Source of the DNA: an uncultured Eubacteriales bacterium
Lineage (GTDB): Bacteria > Bacillota > Clostridia > Oscillospirales > Oscillospiraceae
Assembly: GCA_900554855.1 (NCBI GenBank)
Contig: USIZ01000103.1
Span: 1-5,642, forward strand
DNA length: 5,642 nt
Reading direction: 5' to 3'
Shown here: one piece after another, positions 1 through 5,326 of the stretch
Layout of the letters: the number at the start of each line of letters is the position of its first letter
Position numbering within the stretch: position 1 is the stretch's first letter
Notes under the pieces: model-generated
Databases searched by the model: none
What the model saw: the letters and a program-made list of their open reading frames with translations, nothing else
What the model was told of the DNA's origin: nothing
Made by a program: the position numbers and the translations under genes

Positions 1-482
1 GGGAGTGGGTTGTACTCCCTCTCCGTCAGTACGCAGGCTTCGGTCAGGTTTGGCGTCAGTATATCGGCATAACGCACCAGTCTGGCCATATTTTTTGCCA
101 GTTCCTGAGTGTAGGTAGGGTAAAGGGCTCCATAGTCGCCCATGACCGGGTCGACGAGCACGGTGGTGTCATCCCGATCAAAGCGGCGCAGAAAATGTTC
201 CACAATGTCGATCTGGCGGACGGAACCGAGAAAACCGGTGGCAATGCCGTTGAAATGCAGATCCAGTTTGGCCCACTCGTCGGCGTAGGGTTCCATGTGC
301 TCGGTGAAGTCAGTCATATAGAAGCTGTCAAAGCCGGTATGGTCGGAAAAGATGGCAGTGGGGAGAGGGCAGCACTGAATGCGCATGGCGGAAATGATGG
401 GCAGAGCCACCGCTATGGAACAGCGTCCGAAGCCGCTGAAGTCGTTGATAACGGCAATTTTCTTCTGATGGTTGTGATCCAT
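1..482 (-). CDS. pdxK: Pyridoxamine/pyridoxal kinase, N-terminal part (runs off the window)
   Basis: Probably phosphorylates pyridoxal, pyridoxamine or pyridoxine with ATP in the cytoplasm, as part of vitamin B6 salvage. The reading frame is open from an ATG at 482 to the window edge (160 codons). The N-terminus has the segment NDFSGFGRCS (residues 13-22), followed by ALPIISAM (26-33), both typical of the ribokinase-fold B6 kinases. Further on come the TGFLG segment (82-86), DPVMGDYGALY (111-121) and TPNLTEA (143-149), all in the family's usual order. The C-terminal GxGD catalytic motif lies outside the window. An in-frame TTG at 488 has a better-spaced AGGAAAG (494-500) than the ATG, so the true start could be two codons upstream. 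It is divergent from the unknown gene at 641. Family assignment is confident; the preferred B6 vitamer cannot be told. Confidence 0.93.
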   Translation of the reverse strand, partial: MDHNHQKKIAVINDFSGFGRCSIAVALPIISAMRIQCCPLPTAIFSDHTGFDSFYMTDFTEHMEPYADEWAKLDLHFNGIATGFLGSVRQIDIVEHFLRRFDRDDTTVLVDPVMGDYGALYPTYTQELAKNMARLVRYADILTPNLTEACVLTEREYNPL

Positions 483-518
483 GACCAAGCCTGCTTTCCT
501 AGATAAAAATACAATCTT

Positions 519-547
519 ACTATACACAGACGGGCTCCAAATGAAAA
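519..547 (-). promoter_or_regulatory. Predicted sigma-A promoter of pdxK
   Basis: On the minus strand a -35 TTTTCA (542-547) is separated by exactly 17 bases from a -10 TATAGT (519-524). Transcription would start about 30 bases upstream of the pdxK start. Matches to consensus are 4/6 and 5/6. This is a prediction by eye. Confidence 0.6.
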
Positions 548-592
548 GCGCCAATTTACGAAAAAAGCAGCGGTTCAGCCGGACAATTTCGG

Positions 593-621
593 TTGCGACG
601 GAGCAGTGAAGATGCTACACT
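593..621 (+). promoter_or_regulatory. Predicted promoter of the unknown gene at 641
   Basis: A -35 TTGCGA (593-598), a 17-base spacer and a -10 TACACT (616-621) preceded by TGC, an extended -10 element. The predicted start point is a few bases before the AGAGGTGA ribosome binding site, so the leader is short. It is divergent from the pdxK promoter, about 45 bases away. Confidence 0.6.
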
Positions 622-640
622 GGAGAAAAGAGGTGACTTT

Positions 641-982
641 ATGGATGAGCAACAGATAAAAACCGCGTTTTCAGAGGGAATCTCTCTGCCGGAAGGACAG
701 TTCACGCCAATTTATTATCTCAGCCGGGTGGATGAGCCGGAGTTTGGCTGTGAAGGTCGGCCGGAACAGGGGAAAATCTTTGGCCTGGCCTATGGCTATG
801 ACAAAAATGGGCCGCACCAGTGGGAAATTGAAGAGACCGCTCTCTGGGGGGCGGGCCTGGATGACAATATGTGGGTCGGCAGGCTGAACGGCAGCTATGC
901 CACCCTGCGCCCCTCTTCCGGGAGAGTTGAGCTGCTGCCAGCGGATCGATTTGGCGCCGCATTCGGTATATCGGAAAGCTGA
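641..982 (+). CDS. Unknown 113-residue protein
   Basis: I do not recognise this protein. The ATG at 641 is chosen because AGAGGTGA sits 5 bases upstream and a well-formed promoter lies at 593-621; the frame stays open a little further upstream, but that part overlaps the promoter. The product is acidic and aromatic-rich, with two Trp-containing segments (QWEIEETALWGAG near residue 62, and MWVGRLNG), and has no signal peptide, membrane span or cysteine motif. The Gly/Trp/Tyr pattern suggests a small beta-rich cytoplasmic protein, which is inference only. It precedes ygiQ in the same direction with 63 bases between them and no terminator, so some read-through into ygiQ is possible although ygiQ has its own promoter. 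That it is a real gene is well supported by the ribosome binding site and promoter; the function is open. Confidence 0.8.
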   Translation: MDEQQIKTAFSEGISLPEGQFTPIYYLSRVDEPEFGCEGRPEQGKIFGLAYGYDKNGPHQWEIEETALWGAGLDDNMWVGRLNGSYATLRPSSGRVELLPADRFGAAFGISES

Positions 983-988
983 ACAATG

Positions 989-1017
989 TTGCGGAAACAC
1001 ATGAAATCTGATACAAT
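989..1017 (+). promoter_or_regulatory. Predicted promoter of the ygiQ operon
   Basis: A -35 TTGCGG (989-994), a 17-base spacer and a -10 TACAAT (1012-1017) preceded by TGA (extended -10). It begins only 6 bases after the stop codon of the upstream gene. The predicted leader is about 20 bases and holds the AGGAGG at 1032-1037. Confidence 0.62.
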
Positions 1018-1045
1018 ATCCGTGAAAAGAGAGGAGGGGTGAGCC

Positions 1046-3094
1046 GTGGCAAAACGGGAAAAGCTCCGGCAATTTTTGCCGGTGAACAAGCAGGAGATGC
1101 TGGATCGGGATTGGTACTGGTATGACATCCTGTTTATCACAGCGGACGCTTATGTGGATCACCCCACCTTTGGTGCGGCGGTGATCTCCCGGGTGCTGGA
1201 GGACGCGGGATTCCGGGTGTGTATGCTGGCTCAGCCCAACTGGCGGACGATCGAGGATCTGATTCAGTTTGGTAAGCCAAAGCTGGGGGTATTTATCTCC
1301 GGTGGTAATCTGGACTCCATGGTGGCCCACTATACATCAGCGAAAAAACGGCGCAGTGAGGATCTTTACTCCCCGGGACGAAAGACCGGGTTGCGGCCGG
1401 ATCGGGCGACCATCGTCTATGCCAATAAGGTCCGGGAGGCCTTTGGCGATATTCCTATTGTCATCGGCGGGTTGGAAGCGTCCCTGCGCCGGTTCGCCCA
1501 CTATGACTACTGGGAGGACAAGGTGCGCCGCAGTGTCTTGTTTGACGCGCAGGCGGATCTGCTGGTTTACGGCATGGGCGAGCGTGCCACGCTGGAGATC
1601 GCCCGGCGGCTCAAAAAGGGCATTCCCGTCGGCGAGATCCGGGACATAAAGGGAAGCGCCTTTGCGGCGCGGGAAGAAGCCGAGTGCGCCTACCCCTTTA
1701 TAGAGGTGGATTCCTTTGAGACTGTGCGGGAGGACAAGCGGGCCTATGCTCAGGCCAACAAAGTGGAGTACGACGAGCATGACCCGATCCGGGGCAGGGC
1801 GATCCTGCAACGCCACGAAAACCGCATTCTGGTGGTCAATCCCCCGGCCATGCCGCTGACCACTCCGGAGTTGGACCATGTGGCGGAACTGCCCTATATG
1901 CGTCTGCCTCACCCGATGTACGACAGCTTGGGCGGCGTGCCCGCAATCGAGGAGGTGCGCTTCTCCGTTACCCATAACCGGGGCTGCGCGGGCGCCTGCT
2001 CTTTCTGCGCCATTGCGTTTCATCAGGGGCGCATGATCTCCTGCCGCAGTGAGGAGAGCATCGTCCGGGAAGTGGAGATGCTGACCAAGCTGCCGGATTT
2101 CAAGGGATATATCCACGATGTGGGCGGCCCCACAGCAAACTTCCGCCACCCGACCTGCCAGAAGCAGCTCAAGTGCGGGATGTGCAAGGGGCGAAACTGC
2201 CTTGCGCCCCAGCCCTGTCCCAATCTGGACGCGGATCACTCGTCCTATCTCCACCTGCTGCGCCGTCTGCGCGGCATTCCGGGGATCAAAAAGGTATTTG
2301 TCCGCTCGGGCATTCGGTTTGACTATATGCTGGAGGACAAAAATGACGAGTTCTTCCGGGAGCTGGTGAAGTATCACATCAGCGGCCAGCTCAAGGTGGC
2401 TCCGGAGCACTGCATCGACTCCGTGCTGGACTATATGGGCAAGCCCCATATTGAGGTCTATGAGCAGTTCCAGAAAAAATACAGCCAGCTCAACGACAGG
2501 ATGGGCAAAGAGCAGTTCCTCGTCCCCTACCTGATGTCCTCTCACCCCGGCTCCACGCTGGAGGATGCAGTGGCGTTGGCGGAATATCTGAATCAGATGC
2601 ACCGCCAGCCGGAGCAGGTGCAGGATTTTTACCCGGTTCCGGGTACGCTGTCCACCTGTATGTACTACACCGGCATTGACCCGCGGACGATGCAGCCGGT
2701 CTATGTGGCCCGTTCGCCCCATGATAAGGCGCTCCAGCGGGCGCTGCTCCAGTGGAAGCGGCCGGAAAAGCACGCACTGGTGATGGAAGCACTGAAAAAG
2801 GCCGGGCGCACCGACCTGATCGGCTACACGCCCAACTGCCTGATCCGACCTAAGGCCGGCCCGGCTCCGTGGGAGCTGGAGCGGCAGGAGAAGCGCCAGG
2901 CCAGGGAGCGCGCGGAGCAGCGCCGCGCCGGCGGAAGATCGTCAACCGGAAAACGGGATCGCCGGGACGGGGGACAGAATAAAAATGGTAAGAACGGCGG
3001 CCATTCCGCCGCCGGGAAACGGGACGGCTCCAGCGGCCGCCCCGGCAGAGAACGAAAGGAGCACAGCCGTCCGCCCAAACGCGGACACCGGTAA
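1046..3094 (+). CDS. ygiQ: YgiQ family radical SAM protein
   Basis: A radical S-adenosylmethionine enzyme of the YgiQ (UPF0313) family; its substrate is not established. The GTG start at 1046 is supported by AGGAGG 8 bases upstream and by the family-typical N-terminus FLPVNKQEM (near residue 9). Residues about 25-290 form the N-terminal domain, with WYWYDILFITADAYVDHP and later GGLEASLRRFAHYDYW. The radical SAM core begins with the CxxxCxxC 4Fe-4S motif at C314, C318 and C321. A second cysteine group follows at C371, C377, C380, C385 and C391. The core continues through VRSGIRFDY and KVAPEH. The C-terminal domain contains QVQDFYPVPGT. From about residue 612 to 682 the protein is a low-complexity tail rich in Arg, Lys and Gly. 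The length (682) is near that of family members. It heads an operon with a 29-residue peptide gene starting 14 bases after its stop. Confidence 0.95.
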   Translation: MAKREKLRQFLPVNKQEMLDRDWYWYDILFITADAYVDHPTFGAAVISRVLEDAGFRVCMLAQPNWRTIEDLIQFGKPKLGVFISGGNLDSMVAHYTSAKKRRSEDLYSPGRKTGLRPDRATIVYANKVREAFGDIPIVIGGLEASLRRFAHYDYWEDKVRRSVLFDAQADLLVYGMGERATLEIARRLKKGIPVGEIRDIKGSAFAAREEAECAYPFIEVDSFETVREDKRAYAQANKVEYDEHDPIRGRAILQRHENRILVVNPPAMPLTTPELDHVAELPYMRLPHPMYDSLGGVPAIEEVRFSVTHNRGCAGACSFCAIAFHQGRMISCRSEESIVREVEMLTKLPDFKGYIHDVGGPTANFRHPTCQKQLKCGMCKGRNCLAPQPCPNLDADHSSYLHLLRRLRGIPGIKKVFVRSGIRFDYMLEDKNDEFFRELVKYHISGQLKVAPEHCIDSVLDYMGKPHIEVYEQFQKKYSQLNDRMGKEQFLVPYLMSSHPGSTLEDAVALAEYLNQMHRQPEQVQDFYPVPGTLSTCMYYTGIDPRTMQPVYVARSPHDKALQRALLQWKRPEKHALVMEALKKAGRTDLIGYTPNCLIRPKAGPAPWELERQEKRQARERAEQRRAGGRSSTGKRDRRDGGQNKNGKNGGHSAAGKRDGSSGRPGRERKEHSRPPKRGHR

Positions 3095-3108
3095 GAAAGG
3101 AGCAAGGT

Positions 3109-3198
3109 ATGAAAATGCTGCTGACGCTGGTACCTGCCATTCTGATCATGGCTTATGCCGCCAAGTTCCTGCACTACTGGTTGGATGCCAGAAGGTAA
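3109..3198 (+). CDS. 29-residue single-span membrane peptide
   Basis: A short ORF encoding 29 residues. It starts at an ATG with an excellent AAAGGAG (3096-3102) 6 bases upstream and ends with TAA. The peptide begins MKMLLTLVPAILIMAYAAKF, a hydrophobic stretch long enough for one membrane span, and ends in a short tail with Trp, Asp and two Arg residues. The positive C-terminal end and the weakly charged N-terminus suggest a small integral membrane protein; it could also be read as an uncleaved signal anchor. It lies 14 bases after ygiQ and 30 bases before the cupin gene, so it is probably cotranscribed with both. I do not recognise a family. The ribosome binding site quality and operon position are the main reasons to call it real. 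Function is unknown. Confidence 0.7.
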   Translation: MKMLLTLVPAILIMAYAAKFLHYWLDARR

Positions 3199-3228
3199 AC
3201 GATTTGCTGTTACAAGGAGGAGAGTCCG

Positions 3229-3576
3229 ATGGTCAAACGGGAGGCGGAGCTCACCCGCCAGTTCAATGAGCACATGAAGGGCGGCACCGGTACGGTGGAA
3301 GTCATCCGGGTGCTGGATGCCGGGGAGTATGAGAGCCCGCTCAAGCTGATCGCCAAACTGGTGCTGCGTCCCGGCAGCTCGCTGGGCTATCACACCCATG
3401 AGGGCGAGGAGGAGATCATCCATGTGCTGAGCGGTACTGCCGCCTACAAGGATGACGGCACAGAGACCACGCTCTATGCCGGGGATTCCTGCATCTGTCT
3501 CAGCGGCCACGGGCACAGCATTGCCTGTGCCGGCGAGGAGCCGTTGACGGTCTATGCGGTGATCAATAAAGTTTAA
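3229..3576 (+). CDS. Small single-domain cupin protein
   Basis: A 115-residue protein made almost wholly of one cupin_2 beta-barrel. Motif 1 is visible as GYHTHEGEEEIIHVLSG (residues 53-69), giving likely metal ligands H55, H57 and E61 or E62. Motif 2 is GDSCICLSGHGHS (85-97), with H96 as the likely fourth ligand. Such proteins bind a divalent metal and are either small-molecule enzymes or sugar/ligand-binding proteins; the sequence does not say which. There is no signal peptide, so it should be cytoplasmic. The ATG is set by AAGGAGG (3214-3220) 8 bases upstream. It is the last gene of the ygiQ transcription unit: a strong terminator follows ten bases after its stop. Confidence 0.9.
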   Translation: MVKREAELTRQFNEHMKGGTGTVEVIRVLDAGEYESPLKLIAKLVLRPGSSLGYHTHEGEEEIIHVLSGTAAYKDDGTETTLYAGDSCICLSGHGHSIACAGEEPLTVYAVINKV

Positions 3577-3585
3577 ATTTTGCGG

Positions 3586-3621
3586 AATGCGCGCCGGAAT
3601 TTTCGGCGCGCATTGTTTTTT
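3586..3621 (+). terminator. Rho-independent terminator of the ygiQ-cupin operon
   Basis: A perfect 11-bp inverted repeat, AATGCGCGCCG (3586-3596) and CGGCGCGCATT (3604-3614), with a 7-base loop, followed by GTTTTTT. It lies 10 bases after the cupin stop codon. The right arm and T-tract overlap the predicted -35 of the next gene's promoter. Confidence 0.93.
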
Positions 3622-3641
3622 CTGCCCCTGCGTGCTAGAAT
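3613..3641 (+). promoter_or_regulatory. Predicted promoter of the MBL-LOG operon
   Basis: A -35 TTGTTT (3613-3618), a 17-base spacer and a -10 TAGAAT (3636-3641) preceded by TGC (extended -10). The -35 coincides with the end of the terminator stem and its T-tract. The gene start is about 21 bases after the -10, and AGAGGTG (3651-3657) provides the ribosome binding site. Confidence 0.6.
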
Positions 3642-3662
3642 GAAGACAAAAGAGGTGTTTTT

Positions 3663-4478
3663 ATGTCTGATTCCGAAGAACTGGTGGTGCTGGGTACCGG
3701 CAACGCCACGGTGAAAAACTGCTACAATACCTGCTTTGCCCTTCGGTGCGGTGAGCGGGTCTTTCTGGTGGACACCGGAGGCGGAAACGGCATTCTGCAC
3801 CAGCTGGATCGGGCGGGCATCCCGCTCTCAGCGATTCACGATATTTTCCTGACCCACAAGCATACCGACCACCTGCTGGGTGCGGTCTGGCTCATCCGTA
3901 TGATCGCCCAGCAGCACCAAAGAGGCGGCTATTCCGGCGTGTGCCGGATCTATGCCCATCGGGAGCTCTGCGAACTGGTGGAGACGCTGGCAAAGCTGCT
4001 GCTCCAGCCGGAGCAGGCCGGTGCGCTGGGAGATTTTATTCTGCTGGAGCCGGTGGAGGACTGCGAAGAGCGGGAGATCGCCGGATGGGGTGTGCGCTTT
4101 TTTGACATCCACTCCACCAAGGCCAGACAGTTTGGGTTTCGGCTCACCCTGCACGATGAGCAGGTGCTGACCTGTATGGGGGACGAGCCGTTCAACGAGC
4201 TGAATCTGGCAGACGTGTCCGGCAGCGATTGGCTGCTCAGCGAGGCTTTCTGCCTCTACGGAGAAGCGGACAAATTTAAGCCCTATGAAAAGCATCACAG
4301 CACGGTGCGGGAGGCCTGCGAACTGGCCCAGCGGCTGAAGGTGCGCCATCTGGTGCTCTGGCACACGGAGGAGACTCATCTGGCCCGGCGGCGGGAGCTT
4401 TATACTGCCGAGGGTCGGCAGTATTTCAGCGGAGACCTGCACGTCCCGGACGATCTGGACGTGATCCAACTGAACTGA
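3663..4478 (+). CDS. RNase Z-like metallo-beta-lactamase-fold hydrolase
   Basis: A 271-residue cytoplasmic member of the metallo-beta-lactamase superfamily. The metal-binding HxHxDH motif is HKHTDH (H65, H67, D69, H70), reached after the VDTGGG strand-turn (36-41). Other likely ligands are H150 (FFDIHS), D174 (CMGDEP) and H234 (VLWHTEE). The order and the late HSTVREA segment (212-218) resemble the RNase Z/arylsulfatase-like branch more than the glyoxalase II or beta-lactamase branches. RNase Z itself matures tRNA 3' ends, but this protein is somewhat short, and I see no clear exosite arm to assign it as true RNase Z. The start at 3663 has AGAGGTG 5 bases upstream. LOG-family translation follows after 13 bases; the LOG ribosome binding site overlaps the stop codon. 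Fold is certain, substrate unknown. Confidence 0.9.
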   Translation: MSDSEELVVLGTGNATVKNCYNTCFALRCGERVFLVDTGGGNGILHQLDRAGIPLSAIHDIFLTHKHTDHLLGAVWLIRMIAQQHQRGGYSGVCRIYAHRELCELVETLAKLLLQPEQAGALGDFILLEPVEDCEEREIAGWGVRFFDIHSTKARQFGFRLTLHDEQVLTCMGDEPFNELNLADVSGSDWLLSEAFCLYGEADKFKPYEKHHSTVREACELAQRLKVRHLVLWHTEETHLARRRELYTAEGRQYFSGDLHVPDDLDVIQLN

Positions 4479-4491
4479 AGGAGGAGCGAGC

Positions 4492-5040
4492 ATGAAGATC
4501 TGCATTTATGGCGCGGCACTGGACGAGATCCCGGAAAACTACCGAACGGGTGCGGAGAACTTTGGACGGGCACTGGCAAAGCGGGGCCACAGCCTGCTCT
4601 TTGGCGGTGGCAAACACGGTTGCATGGGCGCGGTGGCCCGGGGCGTGGCCGCTGAGGGCGGCGAGGTGTCTGCCATCACGCCGGATTTTCTGAATCAGGG
4701 GGACGATCTGTTCCAGCCCTGCCATCGGGTGGTGCGCACTCGGGATCTGGCCGAGCGCAAACGGCTTTTCTCCGTGCTGGGCGACGCCTTTGTCGTTTTG
4801 CCCGGCGGCATCGGCACCATGGATGAGTATTATGAGATGTATGAGCTGGCCTCCTTTGGCAAACTGAAAAAGCCTCTGGTGCTCTTCAATATGGATCATT
4901 ACTACGATCTCATTGAGCAGATGAACCAGCGCTTTGTGGATGAGGGCTTCCTGCCACCGGAGCGGGCCGCCGTCAGCCGCACCTGCTCCACGGCGGAGGA
5001 AGTGCTGGATGCCGTTGAGGCGTGGTACGCGCAGGGCTGA
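4492..5040 (+). CDS. LOG family protein (cytokinin riboside 5'-monophosphate phosphoribohydrolase type)
   Basis: A 182-residue protein of the TIGR00730/LOG Rossmann-fold family. Characterised members cleave the base from nucleoside 5'-monophosphates such as cytokinin ribotides or AMP, releasing ribose 5-phosphate. The signature PGGIGTMDE is at residues 104-112, the usual catalytic and phosphate-binding segment. The N-terminal glycine-rich GGGKHGCMGAVA (38-49) and ERK (88-90) match the family's GGGxxGLMG and (R/H)xRK regions. The length is typical. The ATG at 4492 has AAGGAGG (4478-4484) 7 bases upstream; this site starts at the last base of the preceding stop codon, which suggests translational coupling with the MBL gene. 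In bacteria the family is also called possible lysine decarboxylase, a label not supported here. The natural substrate in this organism is unknown. Confidence 0.92.
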   Translation: MKICIYGAALDEIPENYRTGAENFGRALAKRGHSLLFGGGKHGCMGAVARGVAAEGGEVSAITPDFLNQGDDLFQPCHRVVRTRDLAERKRLFSVLGDAFVVLPGGIGTMDEYYEMYELASFGKLKKPLVLFNMDHYYDLIEQMNQRFVDEGFLPPERAAVSRTCSTAEEVLDAVEAWYAQG

Positions 5041-5075
5041 GCCGCCGAATGCCTGAAATTTCGTGATATTTTCAC

Positions 5076-5105
5076 TTGGACAAATATCTGAAAAGGTGAT
5101 ATACT
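5076..5105 (+). promoter_or_regulatory. Predicted promoter for the carD-like gene leader
   Basis: A -35 TTGGAC (5076-5081), an 18-base spacer and a -10 TATACT (5100-5105) preceded by TGA (extended -10). If used, transcription would begin near 5112 and give a leader of about 215 bases before the carD-like GTG start. I found no better promoter closer to that gene. Confidence 0.6.
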
Positions 5106-5119
5106 ATACATATGTGAGA

Positions 5120-5155
5120 AGAGAACGCCCGACGGCCTGCCGCGGGCGATTCTCT
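5120..5155 (+). other. Strong hairpin in the carD-like gene leader
   Basis: Arms GAGAA plus CGCCCG (5121-5131) and CGGGCG plus TTCTC (5143-5154) pair with one bulged A at 5149. The inner bases CGG (5133-5135) and CCG (5140-5142) extend the stem across a bulged A at 5132 to a 4-base loop CCTG. It starts within about 10 bases of the predicted transcription start. No T-tract follows, so it is not a classical intrinsic terminator; it could stabilise the 5' end or belong to a small RNA. Confidence 0.6.
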
Positions 5156-5234
5156 CGCTGAACTGTCAACATAATGTGAAAGATACGGTACATGCAATGG
5201 GTATCAATTTCGGTTTTGCACTTTGTTTACAGGC

Positions 5235-5257
5235 TTATCCACACGGAATGTGGATAA
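5235..5257. promoter_or_regulatory. Inverted pair of perfect DnaA boxes
   Basis: TTATCCACA (5235-5243) and its exact reverse complement TGTGGATAA (5249-5257) are separated by CGGAA. Each 9-mer equals the consensus DnaA box. The same sequence could also fold as a 9-bp hairpin in RNA with a 5-base loop. It lies about 70 bases upstream of the carD-like start, inside the predicted leader. No further perfect box is seen nearby, so a full origin is not supported; a DnaA-responsive operator or titration site is the more modest reading. Confidence 0.65.
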
Positions 5258-5326
5258 AATATCCGCGAATCAGCGCATAATGTGCTGCAACTAAATCGAA
5301 CCACAGAAGAAAGGGGAGAACCAGCA

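Larger units (their letters stand above)
5041..5326. other. Intergenic region between the LOG and carD-like genes
   Basis: A 286-base non-coding gap, long for this compact window. It holds a promoter, a strong hairpin and an inverted pair of DnaA boxes, all described separately. No ORF in it has a convincing ribosome binding site. No intrinsic terminator with a T-tract is visible downstream of the LOG gene. Confidence 0.8.

Noticed and set aside
195..506. Plus-strand open frame opposite pdxK
   Set aside because: The minus strand encodes clear kinase motifs over the same bases, and the plus frame has no supporting ribosome binding site or domain.
1337..2773. Long open frame antisense to ygiQ (478 codons)
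   Set aside because: It lies wholly within a confident gene, has no recognisable domain, and open antisense frames are common opposite GC-rich coding sequence.
2995..3011. 6-bp GC inverted repeat (CGGCGG/CCGCCG) inside ygiQ
   Set aside because: It lies in low-complexity Gly/Ala-coding sequence, has no T-tract, and is explained by base composition.
5192..5257. Possible 21-residue leader peptide upstream of the carD-like gene
   Set aside because: There is no ribosome binding site before its ATG, and its end overlaps the DnaA-box repeat.
5252..5264. GGATA-AAA-TATCC inverted repeat overlapping the second DnaA box
   Set aside because: Short arms in AT-rich sequence; it could be an operator or compete with the longer hairpin, but nothing else supports it.
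5170..5284. CATAATGTG occurring twice (5170-5178 and 5276-5284)
   Set aside because: A direct 9-base repeat in a moderately AT-rich gap; neither copy matches a DnaA box or has a well-spaced -35, so I give it no role.
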